Below are positions 33,064 to 41,915 of a stretch of 46,605 nt of DNA, in pieces; within the stretch, counting starts at the first letter, position 1; each line of letters starts with the position of its first letter. The position numbers and the translations under genes were made by a program. A model generated the notes under the pieces. It did no database searches. It saw only the letters and a program-made list of their open reading frames with translations, and was not told where the DNA came from. The stretch comes from UQRS01 sp050946935 (GTDB lineage: Bacteria > Bacillota > Clostridia > Oscillospirales > Acutalibacteraceae): assembly GCA_050946935.1 (NCBI GenBank), contig JBMNVR010000016.1:1-46605 (forward strand). Direction: 5' to 3'.

Positions 33064-33791
33064 TAGCGTTGACCTTGGCGGCGTGGGATGACGCGGCCGA
33101 CGCAGCCTGTCGCTCAGCGCTGGAGGAGCTGGCCGATCCCGGATACCGGGCGTTTCACAGCCGGCTGGTGCCGGGAATCGGGCCGTTTCTTGGTGTGCGG
33201 GTACCTGATCTGCGGCGAATGGCGCGGGAGATTGTGAAGGGGGACTTTTGCGGCTTTCTCGCCCGGCCGGCGGGGGATCTGTATGAGCGGAAGATGCTGT
33301 ATGGAATGGTTCTCGCCATGGCGCCGCTGCCGCTGGAGGAGCGGCTGGAGAGTCTCGTCCGGTTTATCCCGGCCATCGACAACTGGGCGGTTTGCGACAC
33401 GGTGGCGGGGTGCTGCAAATTTGCGGCCAGGCAGCCCGAGGCGGTTTGGGATTTTCTCTCCCCCTATTTTGCGGCGGAGGAGACCTATCCCCTCCGATTT
33501 GCGGTCGTGATGCTGCTGGATTATTTTATGACGCCTGAATTTCTCCCCCGCGTGCTGGAGGTATACGGAAACGTCCGGCATGACAATTATTATGTGAAAA
33601 TGGCGGTGGCGTGGGGCGTCTCAATCTGTTTTGTAAAGGATCGGGACCGGACGCTGGCCTTTTTGGAGGCGGGCGGCCTCCCTGACGATTTCACCCACAA
33701 CAAGGCGATCGCCAAGGCCTGTGAGTCTCTCCGCGTGTCGGCGGAGGATAAGGCGTTGCTGCGACGGTTGAGGCGAAAGCAGAATAGATAA
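33060..33791 (+). CDS. DNA alkylation repair protein, AlkD-like
   Basis: This 243-residue all-helical HEAT-like repeat protein matches the AlkD/DNA alkylation repair family (PF08713): FLGVRVPDLRRMAREI, DLYERKMLYGMVL, IPAIDNWAVCDTVAG, FAVVMLLDYF and NYYVKMAVAWGVS. AlkD-type glycosylases release positively charged alkylpurines by DNA capture; the IDNWAVCD segment holds the conserved Trp/Asp. The GTG start overlaps the previous stop. With the MGMT-like gene it forms a small alkylation-damage set. Confidence 0.9.
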   Translation: MIALTLAAWDDAADAACRSALEELADPGYRAFHSRLVPGIGPFLGVRVPDLRRMAREIVKGDFCGFLARPAGDLYERKMLYGMVLAMAPLPLEERLESLVRFIPAIDNWAVCDTVAGCCKFAARQPEAVWDFLSPYFAAEETYPLRFAVVMLLDYFMTPEFLPRVLEVYGNVRHDNYYVKMAVAWGVSICFVKDRDRTLAFLEAGGLPDDFTHNKAIAKACESLRVSAEDKALLRRLRRKQNR

Positions 33792-33800
33792 CGGGATAGA

Positions 33801-33847
33801 AAAACAGGATCCGGCAGGGGAAATCAATCCCTGTCGGATCCTGTTTT
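33801..33847 (+). terminator. terminator of the yccF-alkD gene run
   Basis: AAAACAGGATCCGGCAGGG pairs with CCCTGTCGGATCCTGTTTT with one G-T, 19 bp, ending in TTTTTCT. Confidence 0.88.
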
Positions 33848-33989
33848 TCTCTATTGTTTTGCAATAAAAAATAGGATTTTGATGTCAATTTTCTCGTCGC
33901 GCGAAAGGCGCAGCAACCGAAATTTGCAGCGGCAAAAATATCCGCCGTTAAGTTTCTTGGTTCAAAACGGATTTGGCGTTTTTTATACA

Positions 33990-35822
33990 TTACCGGCTGA
34001 TTAAAGCGCGAAGGGCGATCACGTCGGTTACGGTAACGGTACCGTCGCCGTCCACGTCATAGGCCGGCATCAGGCTTTGCTCCACCACATCTCCGTTCAG
34101 TATATGGGTGCGCAGGGAGACCACGTCGCTGACCGAAAGAATCCCGTCGAGATTGACATCTCCGCACAAAGGGGTATCCGACCACGCGGCGAACAGGTAA
34201 CGGATGGCGGAGGAGGCGGCGGAGCCGGAGGGAATGCTGATCGCACCTGAATTGGTACTGATGTTTTCATCTACTGTGCCATACCAACCGACGAAGAAGG
34301 CCCCCTCCTTAACCGGGGTGGGCAGGGCGCCAAGGCTGTCCCCCTCCGCCGTGCACTTGGCCGGCAGGGCGGACAAGGTACCGGCAAGGTAATCCTCCAG
34401 AATCATCAGGTCGAGAATGTCCAGCTTACCGTCCAGATTCAGATCACCTGTGGTTTTTGTTTTTTCATCCACCGTTTGACCGATCGCGGTTTGCAGAAGG
34501 AGGTAATCAGCATCGGTTATCGTTTTGTCGCCGTTCAGATCGCCGAGGAATATGTCGCTCGACAGATCAAACGAACCGCCACGCGCGTCGAGCGCGATGG
34601 TGATATATCGTTTCCATACGGCGTACAGCGTCGTATTGCTGTCGCCGTTAAATGTGCCGCCGTGGGTATATTGTGCCGCTGCGGCGCTTGGATCGGTCGA
34701 CCAGCCCAGAAAAGCATAACCGGGCCGGTTCGGCTGGCTGACATTGATTTTCAGCGGGACACCGGCCGCCTTCTCCACCGTGAGGGTGGCGCCGCTGCCG
34801 CCGTTCGGGTTATACGTTACCGAAACGGCCCTGCTCCATACGGCGTAGAGGGTCAGACTGGCGCCGGCGGTGAAGGAATCCCCGGCGGAGAAGCTGGGCG
34901 TATCGGCTGTCGGATCGACGTCCCAGCCCAGGAAGACATAGCCATCCCGCGTTGGCTTGACGTTGGGCAGACGAAGGCTTGCACCGCTCTGGAAATATAC
35001 GGATGCAGGCGCGCCTGCGCCGCCGTTCGCATCAAAGGAGAGGGTACTGTATGCCTCCCACACGGCATAGAGGGTGCGATCGCCGGTCAGGATCAGATGC
35101 GCCCCGGGCTGATACTGTACCGCGCCGTTTGGGCTGTCCGACCAGCCGAGGAATTTGTGCAGTTCTTTCGACGGGGATTGGTTTGAAATCTGAACCGAGG
35201 TGCCGCTGACAGCAGAGGGCGCGCCCGTACCGCCGTTCGCGTCAAAGCGCAGGATATAATCCACCGGTGTGCAGAACAGCGCCGCTTCCGCCGCGCGGCG
35301 GCGAACCAGCCCGTCAAGCACCTGGCCGCCTGCCTTGCACCAGAGGCCGAAGGCGTAGGAAATCTGCGCCTCTGAATACTTTTCGATGCCGTCGAGAAGG
35401 TAATTGCGCAGGGTGAAATTGTCGGTAGTCACCCACACGTTGCCGAGGTTATAGGTAAAGCTGACCATGGCGTCAAACTGGTTCTGGTTAACCGTCAGGC
35501 CGTATTTGTTCAAAAAGGTATTGACATAACCCTCTGAAACGGACAGCGCCCGCTTTAAAAGGACGACCGCCTCTGCCTCGCTGATGCCGTTCGGATAGTC
35601 GTTTGCGCCGCAGGCCGTGCCGTAGCCGATCGACCATTGGGAATAATCCCAGTGTTTGTATGCGCTGAAACCCTCAAAACTCTTGACCAAATTGACGCCC
35701 GCTTCGCTGGTGACGAAAGAAGCGGCCGAAACCGGCCGTGTTGTGACCAGCAGGGTGGCGGTCAGCAGGGCGGCCAAGAGGAAACAGACCGCTTTTTTAG
35801 CTGTGCTGCGAATGAATGTCAT
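33990..35822 (-). CDS. secreted GH24-type lysozyme with InlB repeats and two dockerins
   Basis: The 610-residue product has a signal peptide (cleavage near 34), then a GH24/T4-lysozyme-like domain (35-188) with SFEGF (catalytic Glu50), Asp59 and Ser64 in the E-D-T triad pattern, and SIGYGTACG. Three InlB/Listeria-Bacteroides repeats follow (191-255, 260-329, 335-403: DANGG...FLGW...TLYAVW). A fourth repeat starts at about 408 and finishes at about 547, split by a dockerin at 426-482 (GDLNGDKTITDADYLLL, GDLNLDGKLDILDLMIL). A second dockerin forms the C-terminus (553-610). It should cleave peptidoglycan outside the cell and attach through cohesins. Its start has GAGGTA nine nt upstream. Confidence 0.88.
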   Translation of the reverse strand: MTFIRSTAKKAVCFLLAALLTATLLVTTRPVSAASFVTSEAGVNLVKSFEGFSAYKHWDYSQWSIGYGTACGANDYPNGISEAEAVVLLKRALSVSEGYVNTFLNKYGLTVNQNQFDAMVSFTYNLGNVWVTTDNFTLRNYLLDGIEKYSEAQISYAFGLWCKAGGQVLDGLVRRRAAEAALFCTPVDYILRFDANGGTGAPSAVSGTSVQISNQSPSKELHKFLGWSDSPNGAVQYQPGAHLILTGDRTLYAVWEAYSTLSFDANGGAGAPASVYFQSGASLRLPNVKPTRDGYVFLGWDVDPTADTPSFSAGDSFTAGASLTLYAVWSRAVSVTYNPNGGSGATLTVEKAAGVPLKINVSQPNRPGYAFLGWSTDPSAAAAQYTHGGTFNGDSNTTLYAVWKRYITIALDARGGSFDLSSDIFLGDLNGDKTITDADYLLLQTAIGQTVDEKTKTTGDLNLDGKLDILDLMILEDYLAGTLSALPAKCTAEGDSLGALPTPVKEGAFFVGWYGTVDENISTNSGAISIPSGSAASSAIRYLFAAWSDTPLCGDVNLDGILSVSDVVSLRTHILNGDVVEQSLMPAYDVDGDGTVTVTDVIALRALISR

Positions 35823-35878
35823 AATATCAATACCTCATTCTGAAAAGAAAAATGATAATTTTGTAACTCATGCCTCCT

Positions 35879-35907
35879 AATATATCACAAATTGGTTACA
35901 ATGTAAA
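35879..35907 (-). promoter_or_regulatory. promoter of GH24 lysozyme gene
   Basis: On the minus strand TTTACA (35902-35907), 17 bp, TATATT (35879-35884), about 60 nt before the ATG. The region to 36151 otherwise shows no gene. Confidence 0.65.
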
Positions 35908-36151
35908 GCAAAAATTGACATTTTTGTAATTTTTACTGGGCGGGGAAAATCCCGGTGGCAAATACACAGAATATATGATATGATAAAACAACAGAATCAA
36001 GGCGTATGTGTTTTTCGCAGAACGTCTTGAAATCCGGGCGTTTTCTGAAAAGTAAGCGGCGTGAATGATACGGTCTGAATGAACAGGCACACCGGCTTGG
36101 CCCGCAGGCTTTCGGAGTATGACTTCGCCAAAGGGGACGGGTGAAAGGTTT

Positions 36152-37180
36152 ATGCGGATTTTGCTGGTATCGACCGGGGGAACTATCGGCTCCTCTGCGC
36201 GGGAGATAATGGATACCGACCGCGGCAAGGCGCGTATTTTGCCGCGGCTTCTGCCGGAGGCAGGGATAGAAGCGGCGGGGAAAATTACGTTTGAGTTTCT
36301 GGAACCTTTTTCTGTTTTGAGCGAGAATATGACGCCGGATCGGCTGATGATGCTGCTCCGGACGCTCGGTCGTGTGGATTTTTCCGCTTATGACGGGGTG
36401 ATCCTCACCCATGGGAGTGATACGCTGAGTTATACGGCGGCATTTGTCGGCCTCTTGTTCGGCAGGGTGGAGTGTCCGGTCGTGCTGGTGGCGGCTGACC
36501 GTCCGCTGGAGGATCCGGCGGGCAACGGCCCGGACAACTTTGCCGGTGCGGTTGCCCTGATTGCCTCGGGCCAGGTGAGGTCGGGGGCTTTTGTCGTATA
36601 TCGCAGCCGGACGGTGACCGAGGTGTTTTTGGCCACCCGGGTGCTGGAGGCGGACGGCCTGCACGGGGTGTTTGCGCCGTTTGGAGATGCGCCTTTCGGC
36701 CGGGTCGAGGGGGGGAGGTTTCTCCCGCAGGAGGCGCCGGAGCTGCCGCCGCTTTTGGATTTTTCGGCGGCGGGGCGATCTGATGCACAGTTGGAGCCGT
36801 CCTTTTCCCGGCCGGTTTGGATGCTGAAAGGGTATCCGGGGCTTATGTATACCATGTTCGATCTGTCCCGGCCCCCGGCTGCGGTGCTCTATCTTGGGTA
36901 TCATTCGGGCACCGCCTGTACTGAGGGGGAGGATACCTCTTTTCTTGTGTTTGTGAACCGCTTGCGCGAGCGCCGGGTGCCGGTGTATTTTCTTCCGGCC
37001 CGGGCGGCGGGAGAGAGGATATATGCCAGCACGGCGGCGATGCTTTCGGCCGGATGTCGGCCGCTTTGCGGTATTTCGCCCGAGGCGGCCTATGCCAAGC
37101 TGTGCATCGGATACAATTGTTTTTCGCAGCAGGCGGAGGCGTATCTTTTTCGTAATGTTTTTTATGAATATTTGGATTAG
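36152..37180 (+). CDS. asparaginase
   Basis: The 342-residue enzyme hydrolyses L-asparagine to aspartate and ammonia. Both catalytic threonine motifs are present: STGGTIGS near the N-terminus and ILTHGSDTLSYTA. With no signal peptide it is a cytoplasmic type I-like form. ATG 36152 starts at the conserved MRILLVSTGGTI strand, though the nearest ribosome-like GAAAGG is only 3 nt away; the ATG at 36119 would add 11 residues and has no better site. A long antisense frame over this gene is a GC-rich shadow. The next gene follows after 77 nt. Confidence 0.85.
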   Translation: MRILLVSTGGTIGSSAREIMDTDRGKARILPRLLPEAGIEAAGKITFEFLEPFSVLSENMTPDRLMMLLRTLGRVDFSAYDGVILTHGSDTLSYTAAFVGLLFGRVECPVVLVAADRPLEDPAGNGPDNFAGAVALIASGQVRSGAFVVYRSRTVTEVFLATRVLEADGLHGVFAPFGDAPFGRVEGGRFLPQEAPELPPLLDFSAAGRSDAQLEPSFSRPVWMLKGYPGLMYTMFDLSRPPAAVLYLGYHSGTACTEGEDTSFLVFVNRLRERRVPVYFLPARAAGERIYASTAAMLSAGCRPLCGISPEAAYAKLCIGYNCFSQQAEAYLFRNVFYEYLD

Positions 37181-37257
37181 ATCCGCGCGCTTGACGATCG
37201 CCTTTGTCACCGGAAAGACGATTGGCAAAAAGATCCGAACGGAAGGATGCGTAGAGC

Positions 37258-38463
37258 ATGGATGCTGAAAAAAGATATTTCCTGTCGTTGATGGAAGCGT
37301 TTTTGTGGGAGCGGCCGACGCCGGAAAGGCCACCGGAGGTTTTGCTCGAGGAAATTGTGCGGTTGGCCCGACTGCATTCGGTGGAGGGGATTGTCGGTTA
37401 TATGATGCGGCGGCTGCCGCCGCAGTCCCGGCCGGACGCAACAATGCAGAAATATTTCGGAGATGCCTTTTTTTCTACGATAAAAAGGATGACCGGCGCG
37501 GTACACCGCGCCGGTCATATGATGGAGGCGCTGTCAGCGGCCGGCCTTTCACACATTTGTTTGAAAGGGTACGTTGTGCGGACGTGTTATCCGGTACCCG
37601 AGCTGCGCACATTTGGGGATATCGACCTGTTTTTGAAAAGGGAAGATTTGGAACCGGCCTGCCGTGTGGCGGAAGGGATGGGGTATGCCGTCTCCCGCGC
37701 CAACGCGCTCGAGTGCACCGCGCGGCGGGGAGAGGAATATTACGAGTTTCACGCGCAGATGGTTGAGACGGAGGTCAGCGACGCGATAGACCTGACCGCT
37801 TATTTTTCAGATATCTGGCAGTATGTTGTTCCTCTGGCCGGAGAATATACATATACGCTGGGCGCGGAGCGGCATCTGCTCTATCTTTTTGTGCACTTGG
37901 CGAAGCATCTTTGCTATGGCGGCGCGGGCGTGCGGATGTTCTTGGATATTGCCGCTTTTATGAAAACACATGAAAATCTGGATTGGACTGTGCTGAAGGC
38001 CGAACTGGAAAAGACCGGGCTTTCTCGTTTTGCCGATCGGGTTTTGTTTTTTTGCAGGGAGTGGCTGGGGCTTCAGCCTCCGATACCGGTGGACGATATG
38101 CCTGAAGAGGAGGCGGAGGCATTTTTGAATTATGTTCTTGCGGGCGGGGCGTTCGGTGCATTGGATGCAAAGGCACCGGAGATCATGTTGCGTCGCAGTA
38201 TGCATGTGGACGGGGACGCCGGCGGTGCGGTGCGGCGGGCGCGGCTGCGTGTGCTTTTTCCTTCCTATGAGCGGATGCGGGCGGCCTATCCGTTTATTGA
38301 CGGAAGAAAATATCTGCTGCCGGTGGCGTGGGGAAGACGCGCGCTGTGTGTGTTTTCTCCCAAGCGCCGGGCGGTCGCGCGTCAGATGCGCGGGTTATCA
38401 CAGGCGGCGGACGACCGGCTGCTTGCACAGAGGAGATTGTTTGATTCCCTGGGGTTGAAATAG
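37258..38463 (+). CDS. nucleotidyltransferase-fold family protein
   Basis: This 401-residue protein matches the uncharacterised nucleotidyltransferase family NTP_transf_5 (PF14907): HICLKGYVVRTCYPVPELRTFGDIDLFL has the G-D-x-D-hydrophobic signature that binds metal in the nucleotidyltransferase fold, with the preceding Lys. FVHLAKHLCYGGAGVRMFLDIAAF is also typical. Such proteins are often near polysaccharide or peptide biosynthesis loci, but no such cluster is visible here. GGAAGGA lies about ten nt before the ATG. A strong terminator follows. Confidence 0.75.
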   Translation: MDAEKRYFLSLMEAFLWERPTPERPPEVLLEEIVRLARLHSVEGIVGYMMRRLPPQSRPDATMQKYFGDAFFSTIKRMTGAVHRAGHMMEALSAAGLSHICLKGYVVRTCYPVPELRTFGDIDLFLKREDLEPACRVAEGMGYAVSRANALECTARRGEEYYEFHAQMVETEVSDAIDLTAYFSDIWQYVVPLAGEYTYTLGAERHLLYLFVHLAKHLCYGGAGVRMFLDIAAFMKTHENLDWTVLKAELEKTGLSRFADRVLFFCREWLGLQPPIPVDDMPEEEAEAFLNYVLAGGAFGALDAKAPEIMLRRSMHVDGDAGGAVRRARLRVLFPSYERMRAAYPFIDGRKYLLPVAWGRRALCVFSPKRRAVARQMRGLSQAADDRLLAQRRLFDSLGLK

Positions 38464-38500
38464 GGTGTTTGTTTTTCCATAATGCGCGGGGATATGTATC

Positions 38501-38547
38501 GCGCCCGGTTCTGCCGCAAAGCGGCGGGACCGGGCGCGGATTTTTTT
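38501..38547 (+). terminator. terminator of asparaginase operon
   Basis: GCGCCCGGTTCTGCCGC pairs with GCGGCGGGACCGGGCGC through an AAA loop, using two G-T pairs, followed by GGATTTTTTTG. Confidence 0.88.
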
Positions 38548-38694
38548 GAGCCTCTTTGGTCTTGTTATGGCGCAGCGACCGAGGGGTGGGCATAAAAAAC
38601 TTCGGTTTGTTGCCTGTTTTTGGGCATCCGCTCCTCATTTTTACCGGATTTATAAAAGCGGCAGGCTTTAAATAAATCGTGAGGTGATGGGATT

Positions 38695-40218
38695 TTGAGA
38701 ACGATTGATATTTCGATTGACGGATTGGGAAAGGTGACGCTGTCAGATTCTCTGCTTGGTATGGTGGGGGAACATAACAACGCAAAGCTGTGCGTTCAAT
38801 CGAAGGATGGCTTTTTTGCAGATGCGGATTTCTTTCGTATGTGCTTTGGACAGTATGAGACGGCCGCGCTCTATCCGGTAGAGGGTGTGATCGAGTATTT
38901 AGTCCCCGGCGCGGTAACCGGCTCGACCAGCAAAAGCTGGCAGTTGGCCGGTTATCAGTTCGACGGGCAGACGCCTTTGCTGGTCAAAAAAAGCGAGGTT
39001 GTCACTTTTTCTCTTTTACCCTCCGCGCAGCCGCAGGCGGAGGTGGATTCCGAGATTTCCGGCACGATTGAGGAGGAAATTCAGACGCTGTCCGCTTTGG
39101 TGGAAACCGCCAACGGACTTTTACAAAAAGCATCGGCTGAGTTGGATCAGGCGGCAGATCGCTATGTGCAAAAGGAGACGGGAAAATCGCTTTCTCAAAA
39201 CGACTACACCGACGCGGACAAAGCGATCGTCTCCGGCCATGCGGCAGAGATTGAGGCTTTGCAGGAGACGTGCGACGCTCTGGAGGCCGGAAAGCTCGAT
39301 CTGCCGCTCTACGACATGGCAAACAACAACGCGAATACGCTGACAACGCCGGGGATCTACGCTACGTCCTATGCCGGGCCGCAGAATTTTCCGGACAGCA
39401 ATCCTGATGCGATGCCGCTGCTGATCGTGGCCGAGACCGGGCGAAAGCCGGAAATGTCGGGAGGGACATATGATTTCAGCAACGCCAAAACGCTGCTGCA
39501 AATCCTGATCTATAAAAGCGGAACGGTTTACAGCCGATACAAGATCGCCGGTGACGGGGATATGGCCGATTGGTCGTGGAGCGCGTGGTCAACCCGTGAC
39601 GTTACGGTTTCCAACAGCCTGACCAGCTCCTCCACCACGGCGGCGCTGTCGGCGGCACAGGGTAAGGCGCTGAACGATGGCAAGGTTGACAAGATTGACG
39701 GCAAAGGTCTCTCGGCCAACGACTACACCGATGACGACAAAGCGATCGTTTCTGATGTCGGGAGGAAGTGGCGCAAGCTGGCGGACACCACATTGACCGA
39801 GGCGGTCGGGAGCGTTACTTTTTCGGAGGACATGGACGGTGCGGCCTTTTCCTGCACCAATTTCAGGATTTTTATAAAATATCCGACCATTGAGGGGCAG
39901 ACCGGGAAATCCGCGCTGAAAATGACGTCTTCATCACTTCAAGCCACGCATTATATATCGTTCTATAATGCACTTGTAGCCGGTGACACATATAACGAGA
40001 CGATCAAGATAAATCTGGATATATTCTCGGATATTGTCGATGTTTTGTGGTTTGTCGGGCAAGAGCCGGCAATATCTTCCCCGGCGAGCATTATGTCGTC
40101 CATTAGAAACGGAGCAATTACATGCCCGAGCGGGGCGATCAGCGATCTAACTATCGCGTGCGCTACTTCCGGGTGGACGCTGCCGGTCGGGACAGAAATC
40201 AGAATATACGGGAGGTAA
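38695..40218 (+). CDS. phage tail-fibre/baseplate-like protein
   Basis: This 507-residue protein resembles tail-fibre or receptor-binding proteins: two copies of the spacer motif found in fibres, SQNDYTDADKAIVSGHAAEI (about 165) and SANDYTDDDKAIVSDVGRK (about 345), coiled-coil stretches, an SLTSSSTTAALSAAQGKALND linker, and beta-rich ends. The N-terminus could be the attachment domain. No capsid, portal, tail tube or lysis gene is nearby, so it is a solitary or domesticated gene. TTG 38695 has GAGGTGA seven nt upstream. Composition resembles the host's. Confidence 0.65.
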   Translation: MRTIDISIDGLGKVTLSDSLLGMVGEHNNAKLCVQSKDGFFADADFFRMCFGQYETAALYPVEGVIEYLVPGAVTGSTSKSWQLAGYQFDGQTPLLVKKSEVVTFSLLPSAQPQAEVDSEISGTIEEEIQTLSALVETANGLLQKASAELDQAADRYVQKETGKSLSQNDYTDADKAIVSGHAAEIEALQETCDALEAGKLDLPLYDMANNNANTLTTPGIYATSYAGPQNFPDSNPDAMPLLIVAETGRKPEMSGGTYDFSNAKTLLQILIYKSGTVYSRYKIAGDGDMADWSWSAWSTRDVTVSNSLTSSSTTAALSAAQGKALNDGKVDKIDGKGLSANDYTDDDKAIVSDVGRKWRKLADTTLTEAVGSVTFSEDMDGAAFSCTNFRIFIKYPTIEGQTGKSALKMTSSSLQATHYISFYNALVAGDTYNETIKINLDIFSDIVDVLWFVGQEPAISSPASIMSSIRNGAITCPSGAISDLTIACATSGWTLPVGTEIRIYGR

Positions 40219-40224
40219 GGATAT

Positions 40225-40434
40225 ATGCGGGCGTATGTGAACGGCGAATATTTGGACGTAGAAGAACCGGCGCAGGATCAGAGCACAGAAGAAATTCAGG
40301 GCACCAATTTTGAAGAAGCTGTAACCGAACTTGCGGCCGAGCTGGCCAGTTCGGAAACGACCTCGATTGCCAAAATCCGCGCGGCGGCCAAACGATTCTT
40401 AGAGCAGACCGGGGGTGTCTCAACGAGTGCGTAA
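40225..40434 (+). CDS. small acidic protein downstream of tail-fibre-like gene
   Basis: A 69-residue acidic protein (MRAYVNGEYLDVEEPAQ, then an E-A-V-T-E-L-A-A-E-L helix). It begins 6 nt after the fibre-like gene, with GGAGG in the overlap region, and resembles the small accessory proteins that follow phage fibre genes. No function can be assigned. Confidence 0.55.
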   Translation: MRAYVNGEYLDVEEPAQDQSTEEIQGTNFEEAVTELAAELASSETTSIAKIRAAAKRFLEQTGGVSTSA

Positions 40435-40575
40435 CGGCGTCGTTGTCACTTGTGGCGGATGGTTTTGACGTACATCGGGCTGCACTTCTTTTGACAATGG
40501 CGCGCGGGCACGGCCGACGCTCGGCAAGTGTGTTTGCCTCCCGCCAAGCGATGAAAAGAAAAATGTTATGCACAC

Positions 40576-40711
40576 AAAAACTCCGTGACAGAAATCGGTG
40601 TGTGGTTAGCGGAAAATTTGGAATGCGGTTTGCCGCGTTCCAAAAGAATGGCGCGTTTGAATTGCCCCATTCTCCGGTAACATCGCAGATCCGATTGTCA
40701 CGGAGCTTTTT
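40576..40711 (+). ncRNA. branched structured element/bidirectional terminator
   Basis: Outer arms CTCCGTGACA-GAA-ATCGG (40581-40598) and CCGAT-TGTCACGGAG (40691-40705) pair with a 3-nt bulge, extended by A5/T5 tracts that give terminator ends on both strands. Inside lie two hairpins: TTTGGAATGCGG/CCGCGTTCCAAA (40617-40644) and AGAATGG/CCATTCT (40645-40673). The result is a multi-branched fold of about 135 nt between convergent genes. It may be an elaborated terminator or a small structured RNA; I do not recognise a known family. Confidence 0.45.
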
Positions 40712-40756
40712 GTTTTGATATTCTTCAGATTTTCAGGCTGAAAACAGGCGGGGAGA

Positions 40757-41491
40757 CTATTCCTCCTCCGGCATGTCCCAGTTGTGCCAAACGTTTTGCA
40801 CGTCGTCGTTTTCTTCCAGGATGTCCAGCAGCTTCTCCATCTTGGTTACCGCGTCTTCCTCGTCGATCGAGACGGTCACCGAAGGGACATAGCAAACCTC
40901 CGCCGAGAGGTAAGGAATGCCGGCAGCTTCAATCCCGTCCCGCACAGCGGACAGGTCGTTCGGGTCGCAGGAAATCTCAAACACGTCGCCGTCGGAGGTG
41001 AAATCCTCCGCTCCGGCCTCCAGCGCGGCCATCATGACGGAATCCTCGTCTTTGCCCTCGGCCTCCACCGCGATGACGCCCTTGCGGCTGAACTGAAACA
41101 TGACCGAGCCGGGCTGCCCCATGTTGCCGCCGAATTTGTCAAAATAATGGCGGAGGTCGCCCGCCGTCCGGTTGCGGTTATCGGTCAACGCCTCTACAAT
41201 GACGGCGACGCCGGAGGGGCCGTAGCCCTCGTATACAATCTCCTCATATTCGCTGTTGTCCTCACCGCCGGCCGCCTTTTTGATGATGCGCTCGATATTG
41301 TCGTTCGGCACGTTGGCTGCTTTCGCCTTGGCGATGACGTCGCGCAGCTTGGCATTGACGTTCGGGTCGGGCCCGCCCGCCTTGGCCACCATGGCCAGTT
41401 CGCGTCCAATCTTGGTGAAAACCTTGGCGCGCTGCTGGTCGGTTTTTTCCTTTTTGCGTTTAATGGTGCTCCATTTTGAATGTCCCGACAT
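40757..41491 (-). CDS. yebC: YebC/PmpR family regulator
   Basis: The 244-residue protein is a YebC/TACO1 member, beginning MSGHSKWSTIKRKKEK and continuing with AVKAGGPDPN-type and NVPNDNIERIIKKA segments, then YEGYGPSGVAVIVEALTDNRNRT. Family members act as DNA-binding regulators, and some relieve ribosome stalling at proline runs. ATG 41491 has GGAG nine nt upstream; a longer in-frame start at 41539 is not supported. A 20-bp perfect palindrome lies in its leader. Confidence 0.93.
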   Translation of the reverse strand: MSGHSKWSTIKRKKEKTDQQRAKVFTKIGRELAMVAKAGGPDPNVNAKLRDVIAKAKAANVPNDNIERIIKKAAGGEDNSEYEEIVYEGYGPSGVAVIVEALTDNRNRTAGDLRHYFDKFGGNMGQPGSVMFQFSRKGVIAVEAEGKDEDSVMMAALEAGAEDFTSDGDVFEISCDPNDLSAVRDGIEAAGIPYLSAEVCYVPSVTVSIDEEDAVTKMEKLLDILEENDDVQNVWHNWDMPEEE

Positions 41492-41526
41492 TTCTGAATT
41501 CTCCTTTTTCAATAGACGAACCAATC

Positions 41527-41546
41527 GGATATAATGCATTATATCC
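41527..41546. promoter_or_regulatory. perfect 20-bp palindrome in yebC promoter/leader
   Basis: GGATATAATG followed by CATTATATCC forms a perfect dyad containing TATAAT on each strand, 36-55 bp upstream of the yebC start. The flanks extend the symmetry with ATAGACG/CGTCTAT. It could be an operator over the -10 box or a leader hairpin. Confidence 0.55.
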
Positions 41547-41594
41547 CGACCGAACCGTCTATAGCTTTAACTAAAATATAATAGCATAGAAATT

Positions 41595-41915
41595 TCAGAA
41601 AATCAAGCCGCCGATCCATCCGCTGAGGAAAACCGCCGCGCAGGAGACGGCCGCCACGGTCAGAAGGCTTTTTTCAAAGAAGGCCGTCACCAGCGCGGCC
41701 GCCACGCCGACGGCGGCTGTGGCGAGGCTGCCGGTTGAGGAAAACACGGCCGGAAAGGTCATGGCGCCCAGCACGGCGTAGGGCACATAATGCAGAAAAG
41801 AGAGTAGGAAGCGATTCTGGATTTTCTTCTTGATTGCGACCAGCGGGACCATGCGGATCAGGTAGGTCACGCCCGCCATGACGAGGATATAGAGCCAAAT
41901 TGGCGTTGCGCTCAT
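41595..41915 (-). CDS. azlD: AzlD branched-chain amino acid export subunit
   Basis: A 106-residue membrane protein with about four hydrophobic segments: WLYILVMAGVTYLIRMVPLVAI near the N-terminus and FLHYVPYAVLGAMTFPAVF are characteristic of AzlD. It works with the larger AzlC subunit to export branched-chain amino acids. The ATG at 41915 overlaps the azlC stop as ATGA. Longer frames starting upstream lie inside azlC in another phase and are not real. Confidence 0.88.
   Translation of the reverse strand: MSATPIWLYILVMAGVTYLIRMVPLVAIKKKIQNRFLLSFLHYVPYAVLGAMTFPAVFSSTGSLATAAVGVAAALVTAFFEKSLLTVAAVSCAAVFLSGWIGGLIF

Noticed and set aside
35823..35871. 14-codon leader peptide upstream of the GH24 gene
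   Set aside because: Its AGGAGG is only 1 nt from the ATG, too close for initiation.
35933..37444. 503-codon open frame antisense to asparaginase
   Set aside because: Arg/Pro/His-rich translation without domains, fully opposite a conserved gene; a GC-composition shadow.
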